Source of the DNA: Kangiella taiwanensis
GTDB lineage: Bacteria > Pseudomonadota > Gammaproteobacteria > Enterobacterales > Kangiellaceae
Reading direction: 5' to 3'
Assembly: GCF_020005165.1 (NCBI RefSeq)
Contig: NZ_JAHCLT010000003.1
Coordinates: 62,001-126,000 of the forward strand
Length of the DNA stretch: 64,000 nt
The notes below the pieces were generated by a model. That model made no database searches and was not told where the DNA came from. It was given only the letters and a program-made list of their open reading frames with translations. Each line of letters starts with the position of its first letter. Within the stretch, counting starts at the first letter, position 1. Below, in pieces: positions 9,065 to 17,450 of the stretch. The position numbers were made by a program, and so were the translations under genes.

Positions 9065-9144
9065 GTCATCCTGAACTTGATTCAGGATCTTGTTGAGATA
9101 GGTATATTTCGGATAGAAAGATCCTGAGTCAAGCTCAGGATGAC
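9065..9144. repeat. REP/MITE-like hairpin repeat in the astE-ppsR convergent gap
   Basis: Two 26-bp arms (9065-9090 and 9119-9144) begin and end GTCATCCTGA/TCAGGATGAC and match as inverted repeats at 24 of 26 positions. Each arm is itself a palindrome (CCTGAA...TTCAGG), so a cruciform or double hairpin can form. This type of GTCATCCTGA element is scattered between genes in many bacterial genomes. Here it lies between the 3' ends of two convergent genes and may also act as a bidirectional terminator. Only this copy is seen in the window. Confidence 0.85.
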
Positions 9145-9178
9145 TCTTCAATACTATTATTTACGAGTATTGGTTTAA

Positions 9179-10000
9179 CTAAAAAATTCTTCTCTCTATC
9201 CCTGTGTCATTCATGATTTTTACAGCGAGCTCTTCTACTGAGCGTGACGTTGTATTGATAAAAGGAATCTTTTCTTTCCGATAGAGAGCTTCTACCTCAC
9301 GTGTTTCAAACATGCACTGCTGGAATGAGGAGTATTTGCTGTCTGGGCGGCGGCCTGTTCGAATTTCATGCAGGCGCATCGGGTCAATGCTGAGACCGTA
9401 AACTTTGTGTTTATTTTTAGCTAGCCCTTGGTTTAGCTTAATGTTAGGCAAGTCTTCATCGGTAAAAGGGTAGTTGGCTGCGAAAATACCGAATTGCATC
9501 GCTAAGTAAAGCGACGTTGGCGTTTTACCACAACGAGAAGGGCCTACAAGGATAATATCGGCTTGGTCATATTGTTTCGTTGTCGCGCCATCATCATTGT
9601 TAAGCGCAAAGTTCACCGCGCTCATGCGCGTATCGTAGGCCTGCATATCGTCTGTTGAGTGTGATTTACCAACACTAAAAGAGCTTCTAACGCCTAGTTC
9701 TTTTTCCAGTGGACCAATGTAGGTGTGAAAGAAATCGAGCAATATCGCTTCTGACTTTAAGATGATTTCACGAATTTCGGGGCGCACAATCGTTTCAAAG
9801 ACTAAAGGCGGGACACCATCACGTATCGCGGTTTGGTTAATTCTTGCCACAGCCGCTAGGGCTTTTTCTTCATCATCAACGAAGGGAATGGTGTGGTACA
9901 TGAATTCGACATGATCTTCGAATTGCGCGGTAAGGGATTGCCCCAGCAATTCGGCCGTTATGCCCGTTCGATCTGAAATAAAGAAGACTGTACGTTTCAT
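9179..10000 (-). CDS. ppsR: PEP synthase regulatory protein (bifunctional kinase/phosphorylase)
   Basis: PpsR (DUF299) inactivates PEP synthase by ADP-dependent phosphorylation of a threonine beside the catalytic histidine and reactivates it by phosphate-dependent removal. The start MKRTVFFISDRTG matches the conserved family N terminus. An upstream in-frame extension of 21 codons is not conserved and was dropped, giving 273 aa, close to the E. coli length of 277. The P-loop is GPSRCGKT. Its target PpsA is encoded by the divergent neighbour, a strong functional link. No clear ribosome-binding site precedes this start. Confidence 0.95.
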   Translation of the reverse strand: MKRTVFFISDRTGITAELLGQSLTAQFEDHVEFMYHTIPFVDDEEKALAAVARINQTAIRDGVPPLVFETIVRPEIREIILKSEAILLDFFHTYIGPLEKELGVRSSFSVGKSHSTDDMQAYDTRMSAVNFALNNDDGATTKQYDQADIILVGPSRCGKTPTSLYLAMQFGIFAANYPFTDEDLPNIKLNQGLAKNKHKVYGLSIDPMRLHEIRTGRRPDSKYSSFQQCMFETREVEALYRKEKIPFINTTSRSVEELAVKIMNDTGIERRIF

Positions 10001-10142
10001 ATTTGTGCAATAACCAGTAAAATGGCGACCTTTAATGACCAATGAGTGTGTGAATTTAAGCATTTACGCCTGTTTTCAGCAAGTAGCCGCTGGGATAGAG
10101 GGCAATTTTCTTTAATTTGCAGACCGCAACGGGAGAAATACT

Positions 10143-12512
10143 TTGGATAAGTACGTACTTTGGTATGAAGAGTTAGGCATGGGCGACGTCGAGCGCGTAG
10201 GTGGTAAGAACGCGTCTTTAGGCGAGATGATTAGTAATTTAAGCAACATGGGTGTTAGTGTACCTGGCGGTTTCGCCACTACAGCTGATGCTTTCCGTGC
10301 ATTTCTAGAGCAAAGCGGCCTAAACGAAAGAATTAACCAAGAGTTAGACGGATTAGACGTAGACGACGTTGAAAAACTCGTCGAAGTTGGGGCTAAAATC
10401 CGTGGCTGGGTGATGGATACCCCTTTTATTCCTGAAATGGAAATGGCAATCACTGATGCTTACAACAAGCTCAAAGGTGATTCAAACGAAGAATTTGCAG
10501 TCGCTGTACGTTCATCAGCAACGGCTGAAGATTTACCAGACGCCTCTTTTGCGGGTCAACAAGAAACTTTCCTTAACGTTCGTGGCTTAGACAATGTCAT
10601 GAAAGCCTTGAAAGAAGTGTTTGCTTCTTTATTTAACGACCGCGCTATTGCTTACCGTGTTCACCAAGGTTTTGAGCACAAATTAGTAGCGTTATCTGCT
10701 GGCGTACAAAAAATGGTACGAAGTGACATCGCTGCTAGTGGTGTCATGTTCACCATGGATACTGAGTCTGGTTTCAATGATGTTGTATTCATTACAGGCG
10801 CTTATGGTCTTGGCGAAACTGTGGTTCAAGGTGCGGTTAACCCTGATGAATTCTATGTTTATAAGCCAACCTTAGAGCAAGGTCGTCAAGCGATCGTGCG
10901 TAAAACATTGGGCGGCAAAGCCATTAAGATGGTTTACACCGACAATAATGAGCACGACAAAAGCATTGAGACTGTTGATGTTGAGCACAACGAGCGTATG
11001 AACTTCTGTATCAACAATGCTGAAGTTCAAGAGCTGGCAAAGCAAGCCATGATCATTGAGAAGCACTACAAGCGTCCAATGGACATCGAGTGGGCTAAAG
11101 ATGGCGCTGATGGTAAGTTGTACATTGTTCAGGCTCGCCCTGAAACGGTAAAAAGCCGTGCCGACAAAAACGTTATCGAGCGTTACCAGCTTAAGAATAA
11201 GTCTGAGTTGGTTGCGACAGGTCGTGCTATTGGCCAGCGTATCGGTAAAGGTAAAGCTCGTGTGATTAGCTCTGTAGACGAAATGAAGAGCGTCCAGAAA
11301 GGTGATGTTCTAGTCACAGACATGACTGACCCGGATTGGGAACCTGTGATGAAGCGCGCTGCGGCGATCGTCACTAACCGTGGCGGCCGTACCTGTCACG
11401 CAGCGATTATCGCTCGTGAATTAGGTATTCCGGCAGTTGTGGGTTGTGGTGATGCGACAGACCGCATCAAAGATGGTGCTGAAGTGACTGTCAGCTGCTC
11501 AGAAGGTGATACCGGTAATATCTATCAAGGCTTGTTGGATTTTGAAATCAACAAAAGCTCGATTGATAACATGCCTGACTTGCCGTTCAAAATTATGATG
11601 AACGTAGGCAATCCTGATCGCGCGTTCGATTTTGGTCAGTTACCAAACGCTGGTGTCGGTCTGGCTCGCCTAGAATTCATCATTAACCGTATGATCGGCG
11701 TTCACCCTAAAGCATTATTGAACTATGACAAGCTGGAAGACGATAACCTGAAAAAGACTATCGCCATGCAGATGTCGGGTTATGCTAATCCAAAAGAATT
11801 TTACATCAGCAAGTTGGTAGAGGGTATATCGACCATTGCTTGTGCTTTTGCGCCTGAGAAAGTGATTGTTCGTATGTCTGACTTCAAGTCAAACGAGTAC
11901 GCTAACTTGATTGGCGGTAGCCTTTACGAACCGCATGAAGAAAATCCAATGATTGGTTTCCGCGGTGCATCTCGCTACATTTCTGATGATTTCCGTGATT
12001 GTTTCGAGCTTGAGTGTGAAGCGATTAAGCGTGTTCGTAACAAGATGGGCTTCAATAATGTTGAAATCATGATCCCATTCGTACGTACTTTAGGCGAAGC
12101 GAAGAAAGTGATTGAGTTGCTTGAAGAGAATGGCTTGAAACGTGGTGATAATGGTTTACGCATTATCATGATGTGTGAGCTTCCTTCAAATGCAGTATTG
12201 GCCCAAGAGTTCCTAAAGTACTTTGATGGCTTCTCAATTGGTTCGAATGATTTGACTCAATTATCGCTTGGTCTTGATCGTGATTCAGGGATTATTTCGC
12301 ACTTGTTTGATGAGCGTGACCCAACGGTTAAGGTGTTGTTAGCCAATGCGATTAAGGCTTGTAAGAAAGCCAATAAGTACATTGGTATTTGTGGCCAAGG
12401 GCCTTCAGATCATCCAGATTTCGCTAAGTGGCTCATGGAGCAGGGTATTGATAGTGTTTCACTAAACCCTGACACGGTACTTGAAACTTGGTTGTTCTTA
12501 GGTAAGAAGTAG
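10143..12512 (+). CDS. ppsA: Phosphoenolpyruvate synthase
   Basis: PpsA converts pyruvate and ATP to PEP, AMP and phosphate, the entry step to gluconeogenesis from pyruvate. This fits an organism living on amino acids and lipids. The order is an ATP-grasp domain ([10 protein letters not shown] near residue 20, [12 protein letters not shown] near 120), the phosphohistidine domain with catalytic His419 in [14 protein letters not shown], and a C-terminal PEP-binding TIM barrel. The Thr at 417, two residues before that His, is the expected PpsR target. The start codon is TTG with GGGAGA six bases upstream, and no ATG fits the conserved N terminus. The length of 789 aa is normal. Confidence 0.97.
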   Translation: MDKYVLWYEELGMGDVERVGGKNASLGEMISNLSNMGVSVPGGFATTADAFRAFLEQSGLNERINQELDGLDVDDVEKLVEVGAKIRGWVMDTPFIPEMEMAITDAYNKLKGDSNEEFAVAVRSSATAEDLPDASFAGQQETFLNVRGLDNVMKALKEVFASLFNDRAIAYRVHQGFEHKLVALSAGVQKMVRSDIAASGVMFTMDTESGFNDVVFITGAYGLGETVVQGAVNPDEFYVYKPTLEQGRQAIVRKTLGGKAIKMVYTDNNEHDKSIETVDVEHNERMNFCINNAEVQELAKQAMIIEKHYKRPMDIEWAKDGADGKLYIVQARPETVKSRADKNVIERYQLKNKSELVATGRAIGQRIGKGKARVISSVDEMKSVQKGDVLVTDMTDPDWEPVMKRAAAIVTNRGGRTCHAAIIARELGIPAVVGCGDATDRIKDGAEVTVSCSEGDTGNIYQGLLDFEINKSSIDNMPDLPFKIMMNVGNPDRAFDFGQLPNAGVGLARLEFIINRMIGVHPKALLNYDKLEDDNLKKTIAMQMSGYANPKEFYISKLVEGISTIACAFAPEKVIVRMSDFKSNEYANLIGGSLYEPHEENPMIGFRGASRYISDDFRDCFELECEAIKRVRNKMGFNNVEIMIPFVRTLGEAKKVIELLEENGLKRGDNGLRIIMMCELPSNAVLAQEFLKYFDGFSIGSNDLTQLSLGLDRDSGIISHLFDERDPTVKVLLANAIKACKKANKYIGICGQGPSDHPDFAKWLMEQGIDSVSLNPDTVLETWLFLGKK

Positions 12513-12519
12513 TGATAAT

Positions 12520-12544
12520 GCCCTGTAGTAAGACACTACAGGGC
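12520..12544 (+). terminator. Perfect 10-bp hairpin after ppsA
   Basis: GCCCTGTAGT (12520-12529) pairs perfectly with ACTACAGGGC (12535-12544) around a 5-base loop, 8 bases after the ppsA stop. There is no T run behind it, so it may act as a 3' stabilising stem rather than an intrinsic terminator. Confidence 0.55.
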
Positions 12545-12580
12545 CATTAGATACTGAATCACACTTTAAAGAATTTTACT

Positions 12581-12608
12581 TTGATAAAATATAGGTGCGT
12601 GGCATACT
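12581..12608 (+). promoter_or_regulatory. Putative extended -10 promoter of the LEA-like lipoprotein gene
   Basis: TTGATA (12581-12586), a 16-base spacer and an extended -10 TGG-CATACT (12600-12608) lie about 49 bases before the start codon. The same TGGCATACT -10 with the same 16-base spacing occurs upstream of the GlsB-type gene at 15461. Confidence 0.5.
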
Positions 12609-12656
12609 AACTTCCGAGTTACAGGAAAATTCTAAGCAAATGAGGAGGTTAGCTCG

Positions 12657-13064
12657 ATGAAACATTTAGCTATTGCGCTTTTGGCTTCAACTTTGATGAT
12701 CGCTTGTAGTGATGAAAAACAAGACGAGGTTAAAGAAGAAAGTAAAGAAGCTATGGAAGCGATGAAAGACGCAGGAAGTGAGGCTTGGAAAGAAACAAAA
12801 GAAGCTACAGCTACTGCAGTTGATAAGACTCAAGAAATGGCTTCTGATGCCGCTGATGCAACAGCCGAAGCAGCTGAAGATGTAAAAGAAGCTACAGCTG
12901 ATGCTTACAACGCAACCAAGGAAGAAGCTCAACAAATGCTTGATGAAGCTGAGCAGTCGTTAGAAGAAGCGAAAGCTGACTCTAAAGAAGCTTTAGCGGA
13001 AGCTGAGCGTGAGCTTGAAGAAGCGAAAGAAGAGTTAGAAGAGGAAGATAAAGGCGAGCACTAA
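12657..13064 (+). CDS. Small Ala/Glu/Lys-rich lipoprotein, LEA-like
   Basis: This is a 135-aa lipoprotein: signal peptide MKHLAIALLASTLMIAC with lipobox cysteine at 17, then about 115 residues composed almost only of Ala, Glu, Lys, Asp and Thr. The sequence predicts one long amphipathic helix with quasi-11-residue periodicity (KEATA..., DAADATAEAAED...), resembling late-embryogenesis-abundant group 3 proteins. Such proteins protect membranes or proteins during desiccation or osmotic stress. That role is an inference. There is no Asp at +2 (Ser follows Cys), so outer-membrane sorting by Lol is expected. A strong GAGGAGG site precedes the ATG, and a clean terminator follows, so the gene is monocistronic. 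Confidence 0.85.
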   Translation: MKHLAIALLASTLMIACSDEKQDEVKEESKEAMEAMKDAGSEAWKETKEATATAVDKTQEMASDAADATAEAAEDVKEATADAYNATKEEAQQMLDEAEQSLEEAKADSKEALAEAERELEEAKEELEEEDKGEH

Positions 13065-13091
13065 TTGTGCGGTATTGTCTTTGTGTGAATC

Positions 13092-13124
13092 AAAAGCCAC
13101 TTGAGTGATCAAGTGGCTTTTTTT
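13092..13124 (+). terminator. Rho-independent terminator after the LEA-like lipoprotein
   Basis: AAAAGCCACTTGA pairs perfectly with TCAAGTGGCTTTT around a GTGA tetraloop and is followed by T7. Confidence 0.95.
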
Positions 13125-13160
13125 ATGTCACTAATAAACATTGAGCGAAACGGTAATCTA

Positions 13161-13604
13161 ATGAGCAGCGTAGTATTTAAAGAAGTTCCTATAGAGGAAA
13201 TATACCCCTTACGTCATCAAGTTCTAAGAAAAGGTCAGCCGATAGACACTTGCTATTACCCAGAAGACTCGAGACAAGGTGTCTTTCATGTTGCAGCAAT
13301 TGAAAATGATAATATTATCGGTATTGCATCATTTTACCCAGAAGTTCACGTAGCGTTTGACTCAAAATCTAGCTGGAGACTTCGGGGGATGGCAACGTCC
13401 GAGAGTGCCAGGGGACTGGGGATTGGGCGCAAATTGCTGGAGCAAGGCATTAATGAGTGTCGTAAAAAAGGTGGGGATTTACTGTGGTGTAACGCTCGTA
13501 CCAGCGCTGCTGGTTTTTATCGGAAACTAAATTTTGCAATACAAGGAGAAGTGTTTAATATAGAAAACATCGGACCACACTATGTCATGTATAAAAAACT
13601 ATAA
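13161..13604 (+). CDS. GNAT-family N-acetyltransferase
   Basis: This is a cytoplasmic acetyl-CoA-dependent N-acetyltransferase of unknown substrate. The acetyl-CoA-binding motif A (RGMATSESARGLGIGRKLLEQG) contains the R-G-x-G-x-G/A signature, and a conserved motif B with NARTSAAGFYRKLNF follows. The length is 147 aa from the ATG at 13161. The frame is open back to 13101, but that extension runs through the preceding terminator, so the internal ATG is preferred. Another ATG at 13125 lies in the T run. The acyl-CoA synthetase gene begins 71 bases downstream. The fold is certain, the substrate cannot be predicted. Confidence 0.9.
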   Translation: MSSVVFKEVPIEEIYPLRHQVLRKGQPIDTCYYPEDSRQGVFHVAAIENDNIIGIASFYPEVHVAFDSKSSWRLRGMATSESARGLGIGRKLLEQGINECRKKGGDLLWCNARTSAAGFYRKLNFAIQGEVFNIENIGPHYVMYKKL

Positions 13605-13619
13605 ACAGACCGAGTTTGG

Positions 13620-13635
13620 TTATAACTTGTTATAA
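13620..13635. promoter_or_regulatory. 16-bp palindrome upstream of the acyl-CoA synthetase gene
   Basis: TTATAAC-TT-GTTATAA is a near-perfect dyad centred about 48 bases before the ATG at 13676. It could be an operator for a dimeric repressor. It does not resemble the FadR-like boxes found near other fatty-acid genes in the window. Confidence 0.4.
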
Positions 13636-13675
13636 AAACTATTACTTTAACGAAAAGAAACAGGGTCAGAAACGT

Positions 13676-15334
13676 ATGAGTCAGTCTGAGGTAAGCCAAT
13701 TAGAGCTGGAAAATACCTTATCAGCATTTTATCGCTGGGAAAAAATTAAAGCGCATCAGCCTTTTCTGAGACAGCCGTTTGGAAACGACTGGAAAGAGTA
13801 TACTTGGCAAGATGCTGGGCAACAGATTCGTAAAATGGCTAGCTATCTCAAGCGTGAATTGCCAGCGAATAGCAAAGTAGCCATTTTGTCCTATAACTGT
13901 TCGCATTGGATCATGGCTGACTTAGCTATCATGTTAGCTGGGCATGTCAGCGTACCGATATACCCAAGTGCTGGCTCTGAAACTATCACTACGATTTTGC
14001 AACATAGTGAAGCCAAACTAGTATTTGTAGGCAAATTTCCTGAATGGACTAAGAAATCTGATGCAATTCCTTCTGAGCTTTCCATTATTGGCTGCCATCA
14101 AAGCCACGAGGGCTTAAAAGATTGGGATGAAATCATTGCTGATGAAGAGCCTTACGAGGAATCTCCTGTTCCTGATTTTGATGAGCTTGCTACCATTATC
14201 TACACCTCGGGTACGACAGGTATCCCAAAAGGGGTGTTGATTACTCATAAGATTCTATCTAACGGGGCGGCGGCAGCATCTGCTTTTATTGATTTTAAAG
14301 AAGAGCGTTGCTTTTCTTACCTGCCATTAGCGCACTGCGCCGAACGTGAGCTAACAGAAATCATCAGCATCCACACGGGTAGCGTCATTTCTTTTACAGA
14401 GTCTCTCGACCGCTTTCAGGCGAATATTCAATCTGTAAGGCCTACGATTTTCTTCGGTGTACCTCGAATATGGCTTAAGTTTCAACAAGGGATTGAGGAC
14501 AAAGCAGGAAAAACAAAACTTAAGATCTTACTTAAAATACCAATCATTAACTCACTGATAAAAAAGAAAATTTTAAAAGGTCTCGGCTTGGATCAGGCTA
14601 AAATTTGCCTGTCTGGCGCAGCTGCTTTACCACGCGGAACATCGGATTTCTTCAAATCAATCGGTATCAAGATTTGTGAAGCTTATGGCTTAACTGAAAC
14701 CATGGCATTCTCACACGCATCGTCCCCCGATACTTGGAAGCAAGGTTCTGTGGGTATCACAATGCCGACAGCAGAAGCGAAAATCGCTGAGTCAGGCGAG
14801 GTTTTATTAAGAAGTCCATGCGTGATGCAGGGCTATTATAAGGAACCGCTCAAAACTAAAGACGTTATAGATGACGATGGCTATTTCCATACAGGTGATC
14901 TTGGGGAAATTGACGAAGATGGATTCTTGTTTATTACAGGTCGTGTGAAAGATATCTTCAAAACCTCTAAAGGCAAATATGTTACACCAGTCCCGATTGA
15001 AGCGACCTTAGAGCCAGAACTAGGTGTTGAGCATTTGTGTGTGATTGGTGACGGTTTGCCATCTCCAATTGCGATTGCTTCGATTTACAATAAACAATTC
15101 CAGGATAAAGATGCTTACCACGAAGAGGCTGTGCAGTTGATTGAAAAGATCAACAACAAGCTCGAAGGGCATGAGCGACTGGATAAGCTGGTATTGGTAA
15201 ACGAGGAGTGGAGCCCGGAAAACGGTTTAATCACGCCGACACTAAAAATTCGCCGGCAACGGATTGAGGAGCACTACAAATCAAAGCTCGATGGTTATAT
15301 GAAAAAAGAAGGACTTGTCGTCTGGGATAACTAG
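13676..15334 (+). CDS. AMP-dependent acyl-CoA synthetase (long-chain type)
   Basis: This member of the ANL superfamily activates a carboxylic acid, probably a long-chain fatty acid, to the acyl-adenylate and then the CoA thioester. The P-loop is YTSGTTGIPKG, the A5 motif is EAYGLTETMAFSH, and the A7/A8 region reads GYFHTGDLGEIDEDGFLFITGRVKD followed by the hinge and KTSKGKYV. KYV with an N-terminal acyl-activating layout resembles the FAA1/Acsl branch more than classical FadD, which is a separate gene at 34672. The start at 13676 (MSQSEVSQ) is preferred to the upstream TTG at 13616. The length is 552 aa. Chain-length preference is unknown. Confidence 0.88.
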   Translation: MSQSEVSQLELENTLSAFYRWEKIKAHQPFLRQPFGNDWKEYTWQDAGQQIRKMASYLKRELPANSKVAILSYNCSHWIMADLAIMLAGHVSVPIYPSAGSETITTILQHSEAKLVFVGKFPEWTKKSDAIPSELSIIGCHQSHEGLKDWDEIIADEEPYEESPVPDFDELATIIYTSGTTGIPKGVLITHKILSNGAAAASAFIDFKEERCFSYLPLAHCAERELTEIISIHTGSVISFTESLDRFQANIQSVRPTIFFGVPRIWLKFQQGIEDKAGKTKLKILLKIPIINSLIKKKILKGLGLDQAKICLSGAAALPRGTSDFFKSIGIKICEAYGLTETMAFSHASSPDTWKQGSVGITMPTAEAKIAESGEVLLRSPCVMQGYYKEPLKTKDVIDDDGYFHTGDLGEIDEDGFLFITGRVKDIFKTSKGKYVTPVPIEATLEPELGVEHLCVIGDGLPSPIAIASIYNKQFQDKDAYHEEAVQLIEKINNKLEGHERLDKLVLVNEEWSPENGLITPTLKIRRQRIEEHYKSKLDGYMKKEGLVVWDN

Positions 15335-15392
15335 TTTGTGAGCCAATTGGCGTTACTTTACTGAAAGTTAACAGTATTTTACGTTCAAATCA

Positions 15393-15420
15393 TTAACTTG
15401 TACTACTCGTGTGGCATACT
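15393..15420 (+). promoter_or_regulatory. Putative extended -10 promoter of the GlsB-type gene
   Basis: TTAACT (15393-15398), a 16-base spacer and TGG-CATACT (15412-15420) mirror the promoter at 12581-12608. A second possible -10, TATAAT, lies at 15431-15436. Confidence 0.45.
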
Positions 15421-15460
15421 TAATAGGGTCTATAATCAACTTGATTAAGGAGTATGTGAC

Positions 15461-15715
15461 ATGGGTATTCTTACTTGGATTGTTGTAGGTTTAGTAGCAG
15501 GTGCACTTGCTAAGTTAATCATGCCAGGCCCAGATGGTGGCGGCTGGATCATGACTATCGTTCTGGGAATTGTTGGAGCGTTTGTTGGTGGTTTTGTCGG
15601 TGACTTGCTAGGACTTGGTGGAGAAGCCACAGGCTTCAATATTCCGACACTGCTGACCGCAACAGGTGGCGCTATTATTATCTTGTTCCTTTACAGGACT
15701 TTTAGTAAGCCATAA
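15461..15715 (+). CDS. GlsB/YeaQ/YmgE-family stress response membrane protein
   Basis: This is an 84-aa inner-membrane protein of the transglycosylase-associated family (PF04226), induced by general stress in enterobacteria. Its biochemical role is not established. Three hydrophobic helices are visible (about residues 4-20, 28-50, 62-80) separated by glycine-rich turns (GPDGGGW, GLGGEATGF), the family hallmark. It starts MGILTWIVVGL with AAGGAG upstream. The following gene encodes a glycine-zipper protein with no obvious terminator between, so read-through transcription is possible. The shared promoter motif with the LEA-like lipoprotein suggests joint stress control. Confidence 0.92.
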   Translation: MGILTWIVVGLVAGALAKLIMPGPDGGGWIMTIVLGIVGAFVGGFVGDLLGLGGEATGFNIPTLLTATGGAIIILFLYRTFSKP

Positions 15716-15763
15716 AAATCTAGAAAAGTTGATTCATCTTCGATTCAGTTGAATCTTTGTACA

Positions 15764-15810
15764 CTGTCTCCTGAAATAAGCCAGCTTTGTTGCTTGGCAT
15801 CAGGAGACAG
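15764..15810 (+). promoter_or_regulatory. SD-sequestering hairpin before the glycine-zipper gene
   Basis: CTGTCTCCTGA (15764-15774) pairs perfectly, 11 of 11, with TCAGGAGACAG (15800-15810). The right arm contains the whole AGGAG Shine-Dalgarno site of the gene whose ATG is at 15814. The 25-base interior can add a GCCA/TGGC stem. If transcription starts upstream of 15764, ribosome access would be blocked until the stem opens, as in RNA thermometers or translational switches. A smaller dyad, GATTCA-GT-TGAATC, lies at 15742-15755. If transcription instead starts inside the left arm, the dyad would be a DNA operator. Confidence 0.65.
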
Positions 15811-15813
15811 CAT

Positions 15814-16356
15814 ATGAAACTTAAAAATCCACTGATTATTACTTCACTGGCGCTTTCAGCGCTAATCCTTCCGAGCATTGCTCAAGCTGATCATCGTTAT
15901 GATCGTCATGCACACTACAGCCATGGCCAAGACAGTCGTTATTTTATCAAAGCTAAAGTTGTCGATGTCACGCCTGTATATGACCGTGGCTATCGTTACG
16001 ATGAACCCGTAAGAACTTGTTATTCAGAACGAACTCGCTATGATGCAAGTGACCGTCGTCGAAAAGCACTTGTTGGTGGCGTCGTTGGCGGACTGATTGG
16101 ATATAAAATTGGTGACAAGCAGCGTCACAAAAACGCTGGGGCTGTTGCTGGTGCCTTAATAGGCGCGACCATCGCTAAAAATAGTGGCCGAGAAAGAACA
16201 CACTGTTCTACTCATTATGAGTCTCGCTATGAGCGTGGCGGTATTGTCGGTTATGACGTTACATACAAGTATCGAGGTCGACACTACACGACGTTTTCGG
16301 ATTATCGTCCAGGACGATGGATTGAAGTTAAGCGCCCAAACAAATATCATCACTAA
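15814..16356 (+). CDS. Glycine-zipper 2TM domain protein, secreted
   Basis: This is a 180-aa exported protein with signal peptide about residues 1-26 (cleavage near AQADH). A His/Tyr/Arg-rich mature N terminus follows. A glycine-zipper double helix (KALVGGVVGGLIGYKIG then KNAGAVAGALIGATIAKNS, about residues 88-125) is of the Rick_17kDa_Anti/SlyB type (PF05433). No lipobox cysteine is seen, unlike SlyB. The C-terminal part is Arg/Tyr-rich with two likely disulfide cysteines (TCYSER, THCSTH). The ATG at 15814 is chosen over an earlier start because AGGAGA lies 8 bases upstream. A PhoPQ-like system is encoded nearby; SlyB is PhoP-controlled in enterobacteria, so a regulatory link is plausible but unproven. 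Confidence 0.85.
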   Translation: MKLKNPLIITSLALSALILPSIAQADHRYDRHAHYSHGQDSRYFIKAKVVDVTPVYDRGYRYDEPVRTCYSERTRYDASDRRRKALVGGVVGGLIGYKIGDKQRHKNAGAVAGALIGATIAKNSGRERTHCSTHYESRYERGGIVGYDVTYKYRGRHYTTFSDYRPGRWIEVKRPNKYHH

Positions 16357-16407
16357 CGCATTGAATGTATTAAACGTTTCTATATAGACACAGTGTAAGA
16401 GATTGAA

Positions 16408-16704
16408 ATGATCAAGAAGCTCACTTTATTGGCTCTAATGACACTAGCTATTGTAATGGCGCCAGAAGCTTATGGCGCCTCGCAAAAATTATTGCCAACA
16501 CCAGAGTTACGTGAAAAGACTACTTGTAATCCGATAGGCAAAGGCGCTGCAATGAGCGCTGCGGCTCGACGCATTAATGGTAAGGTTATTTCTGCGAGCC
16601 TGAATATGCGTGCTCGTCCACCGGTTTATCGTGTTAAAATTTTGACTGAGTCGGGGCGAGTTCGTCACGTCTATGTGAATGCTTGCAATGGGCGGTTAGC
16701 CTAG
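16408..16704 (+). CDS. Small secreted PepSY-like protein
   Basis: This is a 98-aa protein with a signal peptide (about residues 1-23, cleavage near AYGAS). The mature part resembles a single PepSY domain: helix AAMSAAARRINGKVISASLNM followed by two beta strands PPVYRVKILTESGRVRHVYVNACNGRL. Short PepSY proteins are often encoded beside two-component systems and are thought to sense or modulate envelope events. Here the response-regulator gene begins 49 bases downstream. The order PepSY-regulator-kinase is a recurrent arrangement, so an accessory role in signalling is likely, but direct function is unknown. Confidence 0.82.
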   Translation: MIKKLTLLALMTLAIVMAPEAYGASQKLLPTPELREKTTCNPIGKGAAMSAAARRINGKVISASLNMRARPPVYRVKILTESGRVRHVYVNACNGRLA

Positions 16705-16753
16705 AATAAGCAGTGTACTAAGGACCAAATATAAGGTCGTAAGGGGCAAAACA

Positions 16754-17437
16754 ATGAAAATACTTTTGATGGAAGACGATGATGCTTTGCGTCAACAGCT
16801 CGTCACGGCACTAGAAAAACAAAGTTACGTCGTAGAAGAAGCTCCGAACGGCGAAGAAGGGCTTTATTTGGGACGCGAATTCTCTTTTGATTTAGGTATC
16901 TTTGACTTAGGTTTGCCAGATATTTCTGGTATCGAAGTGATTGAAACCTTACGCAAAGAAGATATTGGTTTTCCAGTGCTGATTTTAACAGCACGAGGGC
17001 ATTGGCAGGATAAAGTCGATGGTTTAGCTGCAGGTGCTGACGACTATCTTGTTAAGCCATTCCAGATTGAAGAGCTATTAGCACGAGTTAATGCTTTATT
17101 ACGCCGTGCGTCGGGTTATGCTAAACCTGAAATTGAAAAAGGGCCGATCAGCCTGAACAGCCTTAAACAAGAAGTTAAAGTCAATGGCGAAGCGATGGAC
17201 TTAACTGCTTACGAATACAAGGTACTGGAATATTTAATGCTCAATCCAGACAAGGTTGTGTCTAAAACAGAACTTACCGAGCATTTATATGCCCAAGATT
17301 ACGATCGCGATTCAAATGTGTTAGAGGTTTTTGTCGGGCGCTTGCGCAAGAAAATTGACCCTGATGGCAGCTTAAAACCAATCGAAACATTGAGAGGACG
17401 AGGTTACCGTTTAAATAGTGATTTAGATAAATCATAG
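16754..17437 (+). CDS. phoP: OmpR-family response regulator, PhoP-like
   Basis: This is a 227-aa two-domain transcription factor. The receiver domain has the acidic pair Asp8/Asp9, phospho-acceptor Asp51 in FDLGLPDISG, and Lys in DDYLVKPF. The C-terminal winged helix binds DNA (LTAYEYKVLEYL ... NVLEVFVGRLRKKI ... IETLRGRGYRL). The motifs DLGLPD and HWQDKVDGLAAGADDY are closer to PhoP than to OmpR or CpxR. The cognate kinase gene follows after 13 bases. In enterobacteria PhoP controls envelope and Mg2+/antimicrobial-peptide responses. Here the targets are unknown, and the neighbouring PepSY and glycine-zipper genes are candidates. The exact symbol is tentative. Confidence 0.88.
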   Translation: MKILLMEDDDALRQQLVTALEKQSYVVEEAPNGEEGLYLGREFSFDLGIFDLGLPDISGIEVIETLRKEDIGFPVLILTARGHWQDKVDGLAAGADDYLVKPFQIEELLARVNALLRRASGYAKPEIEKGPISLNSLKQEVKVNGEAMDLTAYEYKVLEYLMLNPDKVVSKTELTEHLYAQDYDRDSNVLEVFVGRLRKKIDPDGSLKPIETLRGRGYRLNSDLDKS

Positions 17438-17450
17438 CAAGGTAAACTTC

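Noticed and set aside
12687-12935. Cys/Ser/Phe-rich minus-strand frame inside the LEA-like lipoprotein gene
   Set aside because: It arises from the antisense of Ala/Glu/Lys-rich codons and has no start signal.
13101-13160. Longer N terminus for the GNAT enzyme
   Set aside because: The extension begins within the terminator of the upstream gene; the ATG at 13161 gives the normal domain.
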